Source of the DNA: CAVWNR01 sp963756525
Lineage (GTDB): Bacteria; Actinomycetota; Actinomycetes; Mycobacteriales; Jatrophihabitantaceae
Length of the DNA stretch: 64,000 nucleotides
Direction of reading: 5' to 3'
Assembly (NCBI GenBank): GCA_963756525.1
Contig: CAVWNR010000003.1
Span: 124,001-188,000 of the forward strand
The notes beneath the pieces were generated by a model that did no database searches, had not been told where the DNA came from, and saw only the letters and a list, made by a program, of their open reading frames with translations. The stretch's first letter is position 1. Every line of letters begins with the position of its first letter. Both the position numbers and the translations under genes were made by a program. Positions 50,431 to 57,705 of the stretch are shown one piece after another.

Positions 50431-51822
50431 TCAGCGGCGAGCCAGCCGCACCAGTCCCGACGTCGAACGGCCGGACAGATACGGGACGGTGACCACCTCG
50501 CCGCCCCATTCCCGAAGCACCTCGGCCTCTGGCAGCCACGCACCGTCGTAGTCGCCGCCCTTGACCCAGATATCCGGGCGGATGTCGCGCAGCACCCGCA
50601 CCGGCGTGTCTTCGTCGAAGATCGTCACGGCGTCGACGCAGCGCAGCGCGGCCAGCACCCGCGCCCGGTCGGCCGCCGGTTGCAGCGGTCGCGGCTCGCC
50701 CTTGAGCCGGCGCACCGACGCGTCGGAGTTCAGGCAGACGATCAGGCAGTCGCCGAGCGCACGGGCCGCGCGCAGCGTCGCGATGTGACCGGCGTGGATC
50801 AGGTCGAAGCAGCCGCCGGTGGCGACCACCCGCCCCCCGTGGCGCCGGACCGCCGCCAGCACAGCCGGGGCGTCACCCGGCCGGTCGGCGGCGGCGTCGG
50901 TGGCCAGGGCATCCGCGGCATCGATCACGCCGGCCGCGCCACCTGCCGCCACGAAGCGCTCCGCGGTGCGAACACCGGCGACGACCGCCTCGCTCAACAC
51001 CGCGCCGTCGGCCAAGGCGTCCGCCACCGCCGCGGCGAAGCAGTCGCCCGCCCCGCAGGCGTCGCCGGCCGCCGGCGAGCTACACGGCACCGCCAGGGAA
51101 TCGCCGTTGCCGAAGGAGAGAAGCGCCCCGTCGGCCCCGCGGGTCACCGCTACCGAGTGCACGCCCCACCGCTGCACCAGTAATTCGGCGCGACGCCGAT
51201 CGGCCGAGTAGCCGCTGCCGTCCACCTCGGGCACGAACGCAGCCGCCTCACGGGCGTTGGGCGTGGCCAGCTGAGCACCAGTGATCGGCAGCTGCCCGCG
51301 CGGGTGCGGGTCCCAGACTAGGGGCGCCCGTCGTGCCGCGCCGGACAGCGCCTCGCGCAGCTGCGGCGCCGCGGTGCACCCGACGCCGTAGTCGCAGACG
51401 AGCACCGCAGCGGCATCCGCGAGCACCGACCGGGCGCGCGCTGGCAGCGGCCCAACCTGCCCCGGCGCTCCGCCGCGGTCCAGGCGCGCCACCGTCTGCC
51501 CGTCCGCGCGCAGCCGCGTCTTCACCGGCGTGCTGCCGGCCCACGGCAGCGCGACCAGCTCGACGCGGCCATCGAGGACTTCGCAGAGACGAGCGGCGTC
51601 GGCGTCGTCGGCCAGCGGCGTCACCAGCACGACCGGGCGCTCGCCACCGGCGGCCGAGAGGCTCGCGGCGAGCGCCGCGCCGCCGGGGCGCGGCCGCTCC
51701 GCGAGATCGTCGAGCACCGGAACCGGCGCGTCCGGGCACAGCCGCTCAGCACGCCCGACGGCGTCGATGTCGAGGATCGCGTCACCGACGACGACCAGCG
51801 GCGCATCCGCCTTGCCTGACAC
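50431..51822 (-). CDS. hldE: Bifunctional heptose 7-phosphate kinase / heptose 1-phosphate adenylyltransferase (HldE/RfaE)
   Basis: A 463-residue two-domain enzyme. Residues 1-310 are a PfkB-type kinase (VVVGDAILDIDAVG, RPGGAALAASLSAAGG, the late catalytic motif AAGDACGAGDCFAAAVADAL). Residues 330-463 are a nucleotidyltransferase (VVATGGCFDLIHAGHIATLR with the HxGH motif, LNSDASVRRLKGEPRP, DIWVKGGDYDGAWLPEAE). Together they make ADP-heptose precursor, the donor for GT9 heptosyltransferases such as those at 17114 and 20475. Last gene of an operon after UdgX and the baeRF-like gene. Confidence 0.9.
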   Translation of the reverse strand: MSGKADAPLVVVGDAILDIDAVGRAERLCPDAPVPVLDDLAERPRPGGAALAASLSAAGGERPVVLVTPLADDADAARLCEVLDGRVELVALPWAGSTPVKTRLRADGQTVARLDRGGAPGQVGPLPARARSVLADAAAVLVCDYGVGCTAAPQLREALSGAARRAPLVWDPHPRGQLPITGAQLATPNAREAAAFVPEVDGSGYSADRRRAELLVQRWGVHSVAVTRGADGALLSFGNGDSLAVPCSSPAAGDACGAGDCFAAAVADALADGAVLSEAVVAGVRTAERFVAAGGAAGVIDAADALATDAAADRPGDAPAVLAAVRRHGGRVVATGGCFDLIHAGHIATLRAARALGDCLIVCLNSDASVRRLKGEPRPLQPAADRARVLAALRCVDAVTIFDEDTPVRVLRDIRPDIWVKGGDYDGAWLPEAEVLREWGGEVVTVPYLSGRSTSGLVRLARR

Positions 51823-51831
51823 GGCACCTCC

Positions 51832-52530
51832 TCACTTCGCCAGCGCGCCGGCGATCCCGCGCAGGTCGCGGACGAACGCGTCGTAGGCGTTCGCGCGGTC
51901 CGGGTCGCGCGCACGCAGCACAGCCGACGGGTGGACGGTGGCGGCCGCGAACTCGATCGGCGTGCCGTCGCCGGCGTAGGGTCCGTCGGCCGGTGGCCAG
52001 TCCAGCAGCTCGCCGCGGTGCTGGGTGAGCCGGAACGACGCGCCGAACAGCGCCTGACCCGCGACCGCGCCCAGCGCCACCACGACCTGCGGTCGGACCG
52101 CCGCGAGCTCCGCCGACAGCCAGGGACGGCAGGCGTGGACGTGCCGCGCATCGGGCTTGTCGTGGATGCGGCGCTTGCTGGACGCGGTGCTCTTCCAGCG
52201 GAAATGCTTGACCGCGTTCGTCAGATACGCCGCCTCCCGGTCGATGCCCGCGTCGGCGAACGCACGATCGAGCAGCCGGCCAGCCGGTCCGACGAACGGC
52301 TCGCCGCGCCGGTCCTCCACGTCGCCGGGCTGCTCGCCGACGAAGACGGCCCGGGCCCGCGCCGGGCCGGTGCCGAACACCGTCTGCGTCGCGTGCTCGT
52401 ACAGCTCGCAGCCACGGCATTTCGCAGCCGCCTCGGCCAGCCGGCGCAGCCCCGCGCGCTCCGGCACGAACGGTGCGGCCGACGTCTCACCCTCGCGGAC
52501 GGTGGAGCTGCCCGCCGGGGGCCTAGGCAC
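51832..52530 (-). CDS. udgX: UdgX-type uracil-DNA glycosylase
   Basis: A 232-residue 4Fe-4S uracil-DNA glycosylase of the UdgX branch. N-terminal cysteines (CRGCELYEHAT) and a later cysteine (HVHACRPWL) fit the cluster; motif A is VFVGEQPGDVEDRRGEPFVG. The loop SSKRRIHDKPD matches the UdgX hallmark KRRIH, where the histidine forms a covalent bond with uracil-site DNA. ATVHPSAVLR is motif B. GTG 52530 overlaps the upstream stop by 8 nt. It repairs or tightly binds uracil in DNA. Confidence 0.88.
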   Translation of the reverse strand: MPRPPAGSSTVREGETSAAPFVPERAGLRRLAEAAAKCRGCELYEHATQTVFGTGPARARAVFVGEQPGDVEDRRGEPFVGPAGRLLDRAFADAGIDREAAYLTNAVKHFRWKSTASSKRRIHDKPDARHVHACRPWLSAELAAVRPQVVVALGAVAGQALFGASFRLTQHRGELLDWPPADGPYAGDGTPIEFAAATVHPSAVLRARDPDRANAYDAFVRDLRGIAGALAK

Positions 52531-53680
52531 GCTCGCCCGCCTCGCCGGTCGCGGCGTCGCGGTAGCGCAGCAACGCCGCGATCCCCTCGCACAGGTAGTG
52601 ATGCGCGTTAGGCGTGACGACGAGCTCGGCACCGCTGCCGGCGACGGCCCGCACCAGCGCCGCGTCGAGCCGGTCTTCGCCGATCGCGTCGACGCCGGCG
52701 TCGTCCAGCTCCTCGCGGCGGGTCGCCAGCTGCAGCGGCTCCGGGCCGATCCACGCGTGAGCGGTCGACGTCGGATCGTCGGAGATCACCACGGTCTCGG
52801 CCTGCGCCCGCTGCAGCGCCTCGACGACCGGTTCGATGCCCTGCACGGCGACCCCGTCGCGAGCCAGCTGCTCGCGCAACTGTTCGAGCAGGAGGCGCCG
52901 CCGGCGCCACTCCTGACGGTGCAGCGCGTCGCGCACCGCGTCATCCAGCGCATCGTCGGAGGCGCCGGCGCCGCGCGCACCGGGTTCGACCTGCTCGACA
53001 GCGACGTGCTTCGCCACGGCCGCCGGCAGGCTCTCGGCGACCAGCGCCCGCGCCCGGACGTCGCCGGCCAGCACGACCAGTTCGGCATCGACGCGTGCCA
53101 CACATCCCGCCACGGCGTCGGCCACGTCGCGGGCGTTCGCCGCCCAGGCGTTGTCGACGCGCTGCTGGAAGTGCCGTTCCGACCAGTCCGCGGTGGACGT
53201 CTTGTGCACCGGGCCGTGTTCCGCGTCGACTCCGCGGTGATCCGCGCCGCTGTGCTGCGCCGCGGCCCCCGAGTCCGCCCAGTAGAGGTCGGCGCCGGTG
53301 CGATCGGTAACCACCAGGACGTAGGGCACCGCCGGGTCCAGCTGGGCGAAGTAGGGCATCAGGTGCGGCAGCGGCGACCACCGTGCGAGGTCGCGGCGCG
53401 GCGGGCGAGGCAGCGACAGGTCGGCCAGGACGGCGCCGCCCGCGCCGACCAGCGCCTGTCCGCGGCGACCGCCTCGCTCGCGGTGCGCCCCGGCGACCGC
53501 CGCCATCGCGTCGAGAGTGCCGCGATCGGCTCCGGCGTCCGAGAGCCGGCCGGCCAGCTCCCGCCAGCGCAGCTCGATCTCGTGGTCGGCGTTTTCGGCG
53601 TCCCGCGACGTGTCGAGGTACGCGGTCGCGAACGGGCCGGCATGCCGGTACAGCTCCCCGATCGCCTGCGGGATCCTCAT
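52523..53680 (-). CDS. baeRF/Vms1-like release-factor-fold protein
   Basis: A 385-residue protein resembling bacterial Vms1/baeRF and Rv2629-type proteins, which share the eRF1 fold and are thought to act on stalled ribosomes or peptidyl-tRNA. It opens with GPFATAYLDTSRDAENADHE and has VPYVLVVTDRTGADLYW, DWSERHFQQRVDNAWAANAR and VVLAGDVRARALVAESLP. No GGQ loop is visible, so hydrolase activity is uncertain. ATG 53680 is chosen over an upstream TTG. Its stop lies within the UdgX start. Confidence 0.75.
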   Translation of the reverse strand: MRIPQAIGELYRHAGPFATAYLDTSRDAENADHEIELRWRELAGRLSDAGADRGTLDAMAAVAGAHRERGGRRGQALVGAGGAVLADLSLPRPPRRDLARWSPLPHLMPYFAQLDPAVPYVLVVTDRTGADLYWADSGAAAQHSGADHRGVDAEHGPVHKTSTADWSERHFQQRVDNAWAANARDVADAVAGCVARVDAELVVLAGDVRARALVAESLPAAVAKHVAVEQVEPGARGAGASDDALDDAVRDALHRQEWRRRRLLLEQLREQLARDGVAVQGIEPVVEALQRAQAETVVISDDPTSTAHAWIGPEPLQLATRREELDDAGVDAIGEDRLDAALVRAVAGSGAELVVTPNAHHYLCEGIAALLRYRDAATGEAGERA

Positions 53681-53729
53681 CTCGGGCCGGCCCAATCCTC
53701 CGTCGACGCGTCCACTCGTGCGCAGTGCC

Positions 53730-53754
53730 TACCCGGCGCATCGACTCACTAACC
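53730..53754 (-). promoter_or_regulatory. SigB/SigF-like promoter of the baeRF-udgX-hldE operon
   Basis: Minus strand: GGTT (53754-53751), 16-nt spacer, GGGTA (53734-53730), 49 nt before ATG 53680. The -35 matches only GNNT. Confidence 0.4.
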
Positions 53755-53872
53755 AGTCGGTGATAGGCCCTGGGCCGATCCGGGAATGGTGCACATAGCC
53801 AGCGGCGCGGAACCGACGTCGTGCTGGCGTGTGCGCGGCCGAACCCGGGTCCGCGTCAGAGGAGTGACACCA

Positions 53873-54625
53873 GTGCGTATCTCCGACTCGGTGTTCCTGG
53901 TCACCGGCTCCAGCCGCGGCATCGGCGAGGCGATCGCGGCGCAACTCGGGCAGCGGGGGGCGCAGGTGCTGCTGCACGGTCGATGCGTCGACCGACTCGA
54001 CGCGAACGCCTCCGCACTCGGCGCCAAGGCGCTCGACGTCGACCTCACCGGCCGGGGTGCCGCCGAGGAGCTTGCCCTGCGGGCGCTGGATGTCTACGGC
54101 CGGGTCGACGGCGTGGTCCACGCGGCGGGCGTCGGATGGTGTGGCGCGACCGCAGACATGCCGCCGGGAAGCGTCGAGGAGCTGGTGAGCGTCAACCTGG
54201 TGGCCGCCGTGCAACTCACCCGGTGCCTGCTGCCCGGCATGATCCGCGCCGGGCGCGGACACGTCTCGTTCGTCGCCTCGATCGCCGGACTCACCGGAGT
54301 GGCCCGCGAGGCGGTCTACTCGGCCACCAAGGCCGCGGTTGTGACGTTCGCCGACAGCCTGCGCCTCGAACTCGCAGGGATCGGTGTCGGCGTGTCCGTG
54401 ATCTCGCCCGGCGCGGTCGACACCGAGTTCTGCGCGACCCGCGGAGTGCCCTACCAGCGACGCTTTCCGCGCCCGATCCCGCCGCAGCGGGTGGCGGCCG
54501 TCGTCGTGCGCAGCATCGAGCGCGACCGCCCGTCGGCCGTCGTGCCGAGCTGGCTGCGCGCTGCACCAGCGACGCGCGCTGCGGTCCCGTCCCTGTACCG
54601 AGTGCTCGCCCGGCGCTTCGGCTGA
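53873..54625 (+). CDS. Short-chain dehydrogenase/reductase
   Basis: A 250-residue classical SDR: VFLVTGSSRGIGEAIAAQLG (cofactor glycines), DGVVHAAGVGW, SFVASIAGLTG and YSATK with the catalytic Tyr-x3-Lys. The C-terminal part (SPGAVDTEF) is normal. No substrate can be inferred. GTG 53873 follows GAGGAG at a suitable distance; GTG 53864 is an alternative. Divergent from the baeRF-like gene. Confidence 0.85.
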   Translation: MRISDSVFLVTGSSRGIGEAIAAQLGQRGAQVLLHGRCVDRLDANASALGAKALDVDLTGRGAAEELALRALDVYGRVDGVVHAAGVGWCGATADMPPGSVEELVSVNLVAAVQLTRCLLPGMIRAGRGHVSFVASIAGLTGVAREAVYSATKAAVVTFADSLRLELAGIGVGVSVISPGAVDTEFCATRGVPYQRRFPRPIPPQRVAAVVVRSIERDRPSAVVPSWLRAAPATRAAVPSLYRVLARRFG

Positions 54626-54647
54626 ACCGTCGTCTCGTGAAGGACAC

Positions 54648-54782
54648 ATGCTCCTACCGCCCGCCGCCGGAATCGGCGATCTCGGCGATCTCTGCGCCGA
54701 CGGTCGCGCGTTGGCGCTGCCTCGCCCTGCGCTCGCCGCTGCGGATGACCGGCCGCTCGCGGCATCCCTGCCAAGGTATTAG
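54648..54782 (+). CDS. 44-residue ORF before an MFS gene
   Basis: ATG 54648 follows GAAGGA, and the frame ends in TAG at 54780-54782, 3 nt before the GTG of the MFS gene. The peptide begins MLLPPAAGIGDLGDLCADGR and has no recognisable domain. Good ribosome site and close coupling argue for translation; conservation is unknown. Confidence 0.35.
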   Translation: MLLPPAAGIGDLGDLCADGRALALPRPALAAADDRPLAASLPRY

Positions 54783-54785
54783 CGG

Positions 54786-56168
54786 GTGTCCACGGGTCTG
54801 TGGCGCCATGCCATAGCTGCACTGCGTCCGCCGCCGGAAGATGCCGTTCCCCGCCGGCTGATCGTGCTGCTCACCGCGTCGATGGCGCTGGAGAGCTGCG
54901 ACTCGGGAACCGTCGGAGCGACCGCCCACCTGCTGCACACGCAGCTTGGCTTCTCGAACGGGAAGATCGGGCTGCTCGCCTCGACGTCGTCACTGATCGG
55001 CGCGTTCGCGACGGTGCCGATGGGCGTGCTCGCCGACCGGGTGAACCGCGTCCGCCTGCTGAGCTGGGCGGTGCTGGTCTGGGCGGTAGCGATGCTGTTC
55101 GTCGGCGCGTCGACCGGATTCTGGTGGATGCTCGCCGCGCGGGTCGGTCTGGGCATCGTGACCGCGGTCGCGACGCCGGTCGCCGCGTCGCTCATCGGCG
55201 ACACCGTCGACCCCAGCCAGCGCGGCCGGGTCTACAGCTTCCTGCTCGCCGGTGAACTCGGCGGCACGGGGTTGGGCCTGGTGGTCTCCGGGGAAATCGC
55301 GGGGCTGATCGGGTGGCGCTGGGCGTACTGGTGGTTGGTGGCCCCGAGTCTTGTCTTGGCCTGGCTGCTGCGCCGGCTTCCCGAGCCCGAGCGCGGGCAT
55401 CGGAAGCAGGAGGCCCGGTCGCGGGACGGCACGGCTACTGAGGTCGTGCGGCGGGCCGGCGTCGAGCCGGAGGAGGACGCCGTGCTCAGCCAGGACCCCT
55501 CCAAGCTCAATGTCTGGCAGGCGGCACGCTACGTCTTTCGCATCAAGACCAACGTGGTGCTCGTCGTCGCGTCGGTCGTCGGCTACTACTTCTTCACCGG
55601 GCTGCGCACGTTCGCCGTCAGCTACCTGGAGACCCAATACCACCTCGCCCAGACCACGGTGTCATTGCTCTTCCCGATCCTCGGCGTCGGTGCGCTGGCC
55701 GGTGTGTTGGTCGGCGGGTTCGCCAGCGACCGCCTGCTGCGCCGGGGCGTGGTGAATGCTCGCGTGTGGGCCGTGCTGATCGCATACTTCGGCGCCGTCG
55801 TGCTGCTGAGCCCGGCGATCGCGGTCAGCACGCTGGCGATCGGCCTGCCGTTGCTCATGGTGGCGTCGGGCTGCCTCGGCGCGGTGAACCCACCGCTCGA
55901 CGCGGCGCGCATCGACATCATGCCGGTGGCGTTGCTCGGCCGGGCCGAGGCGTTCCGATCGCTGCTGCGCAACTCGGCCGATGCCTCGGCGCCGGCCGTC
56001 TTCGGCTTCGTGTCCGAGGCGATCGGCATGCGCTCGACGTTCCTGGTCATGCTCGCGCCGATGATCGCGGGCGGCTTGCTCGGCCTCTTCGCGCTGCGCA
56101 CCTACGCCCGCGACGTCGCGACCGCATCGGCCACCGACCAGCGGCTGGCGGCGGCGGAGGTGCGCTGA
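54786..56168 (+). CDS. MFS transporter (spinster-like)
   Basis: A 460-residue, 12-helix major facilitator. The first half carries the loop motif GVLADRVNRVRLL and GGTGLGLVVSGEIAGLIGWR; the second half begins after a charged central loop (about residues 200-250) with NVVLVVASVVGYYFFTGLRT and includes GGFASDRLLRRGV. It resembles Spns/organic anion-type MFS proteins; the substrate is unknown. The central loop is longer than usual. The MFS gene downstream starts from its own promoter. Confidence 0.8.
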   Translation: MSTGLWRHAIAALRPPPEDAVPRRLIVLLTASMALESCDSGTVGATAHLLHTQLGFSNGKIGLLASTSSLIGAFATVPMGVLADRVNRVRLLSWAVLVWAVAMLFVGASTGFWWMLAARVGLGIVTAVATPVAASLIGDTVDPSQRGRVYSFLLAGELGGTGLGLVVSGEIAGLIGWRWAYWWLVAPSLVLAWLLRRLPEPERGHRKQEARSRDGTATEVVRRAGVEPEEDAVLSQDPSKLNVWQAARYVFRIKTNVVLVVASVVGYYFFTGLRTFAVSYLETQYHLAQTTVSLLFPILGVGALAGVLVGGFASDRLLRRGVVNARVWAVLIAYFGAVVLLSPAIAVSTLAIGLPLLMVASGCLGAVNPPLDAARIDIMPVALLGRAEAFRSLLRNSADASAPAVFGFVSEAIGMRSTFLVMLAPMIAGGLLGLFALRTYARDVATASATDQRLAAAEVR

Positions 56169-56174
56169 CGCGCC

Positions 56175-56199
56175 GTTTTCGTGAGCGTGCGGCCGGGTA
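56175..56199 (+). promoter_or_regulatory. SigF-type promoter of the 56229 MFS gene
   Basis: GTTT (56175-56178), 16-nt spacer, GGGTA(T) (56195-56199), 29 nt before ATG 56229. Full match. It lies just past the stop of the preceding MFS gene, so the second transporter can be expressed alone. Confidence 0.65.
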
Positions 56200-56228
56200 T
56201 GTCCGCGGTAGTCCCCGGAGGAGCGCCG

Positions 56229-57692
56229 ATGGCCGACGAAACCCGCTTCCGCACGATCCGCACGAAGATCCCAGCGCGACTGGATCGACTGCCCTGGTCG
56301 CGGTTCCACTGGATGGTGATCATCGGGCTCGGCACGGTGTGGATCCTCGACGGGCTCGAGGTCACCATCGTCGGCAACGTCGCCACGCGGCTCGGCGAGC
56401 CGGGCAGCGGAATCGACATCACCACCAGCCAGGTAACCGGACTCGGTGCGGCGCTTTACGTGCTCGGCGCCTGCGTGGGCGCACTGTTCTTCGGCTGGCT
56501 CACCGACCGCTTCGGCCGCAAGAAGCTGTTCATGGTGACGCTAGGCGTCTACCTGCTCGCCACCGCGCTCACCGCGGTGTCCTTCACGGCGTGGTGGTTC
56601 TTCCTGTTCCGCTTCCTCACCGGTTTCGGCATCGGTGGCGAATATGCGGCCATCAACTCCGCCATCGACGAACTGATCCCGCGCAACCACCGCGGCCGGG
56701 TCGACATCGTGATCAACGGCAGCTACTGGCTCGGCGCGATCGGCGGCGCGCTACTGTCGATCCCCGCGCTCAACACGGCGATCTTCCCGGCCGACGTCGG
56801 CTGGCGGCTGACTTTCGTCCTCGGCGTGATCTTCGGGCTGTCCATCTTGCTCGTGCGCCGCAACGTCCCGGAAAGCCCGCGCTGGCTGTTCATCCACGGC
56901 AGGGAACGCGAGGCGGAGCGCATCGTCGAGGAGATCGAGCAGGGGGTGTCGAAAGAAACCGGCAAGGATCTGCCCGAGGCCGACGACGAGATCAAGATCC
57001 AGCAGCGCCCGGCGACCAGCTTCGTGACGATCGCGCGGACGATGTTCGGCACGTATCCGCGCCGGGCGACGCTCGGCTTCGCGCTGTTCATCGGCCAGGC
57101 ATTCCTCTACAACGCGATCACGTTCAGCTTCGGCTCGATCTTGAACAGCTACTTCGGCGTCTCGTCCGACACGACCGGCTACTACTACGCGGTCGTCGCC
57201 GCCGGCAACTTCATCGGCCCGCTACTGCTGGCCCCGCTCTTCGACACGGTCGGGCGCCGGGTGATGATCTCCGGAACGTACCTGCTCTCCGGAACGCTGC
57301 TGATCGTGACCGCCATCGTCTTCGGCGCCGGCCTGCTGACCGGATTCACGGTCACCGCCTGCTGGTTCGTGGTGCTCTTCTTCGCCTCGGCTGGAGCGAG
57401 CTCCGCCTACCTCACTGTCAGCGAGGTGTTCCCGCTGGAGACCAGGGCCTTGGCGATCGCATTCTTCTACGCGATCGGCACGGCGGCGGGAGGGATCGCC
57501 GGGCCGCTGCTGTTCGCCAAGCTTCTGAACGGCAATCTGACCAGCGGCGCGATCGCCTTCGCCATCGGCGGAGCACTGATGGTGGCAGGCGGCGTGGTCG
57601 CGGTGTTCCTTGCCGTCGACGCGGAACGGCGCAGTCTCGAAGACATCGCCACTCCGCTGTCGGCGCAAGACGAGCCGGCGCACGCGGTGTGA
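56229..57692 (+). CDS. MFS transporter, sugar-porter-like
   Basis: A 487-residue, 12-helix MFS carrier. It has LDGLEVTIVGNVATRL, GALFFGWLTDRFGRKKLFMV (the GxxxDRxGRR loop), FRFLTGFGIGGEYAAINSAI, PESPRWLFIHGREREAERIV (the PESPR motif) and LFDTVGRRVMISG. These fit the sugar/metabolite porter group. ATG 56229 (GGAGGAG upstream) is chosen because GTG 56181 would precede the transcription start. A GH15 gene follows 13 nt later, suggesting joint uptake and cleavage of a glucoside. Confidence 0.85.
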   Translation: MADETRFRTIRTKIPARLDRLPWSRFHWMVIIGLGTVWILDGLEVTIVGNVATRLGEPGSGIDITTSQVTGLGAALYVLGACVGALFFGWLTDRFGRKKLFMVTLGVYLLATALTAVSFTAWWFFLFRFLTGFGIGGEYAAINSAIDELIPRNHRGRVDIVINGSYWLGAIGGALLSIPALNTAIFPADVGWRLTFVLGVIFGLSILLVRRNVPESPRWLFIHGREREAERIVEEIEQGVSKETGKDLPEADDEIKIQQRPATSFVTIARTMFGTYPRRATLGFALFIGQAFLYNAITFSFGSILNSYFGVSSDTTGYYYAVVAAGNFIGPLLLAPLFDTVGRRVMISGTYLLSGTLLIVTAIVFGAGLLTGFTVTACWFVVLFFASAGASSAYLTVSEVFPLETRALAIAFFYAIGTAAGGIAGPLLFAKLLNGNLTSGAIAFAIGGALMVAGGVVAVFLAVDAERRSLEDIATPLSAQDEPAHAV

Positions 57693-57705
57693 GGACGATG
57701 TGTCT

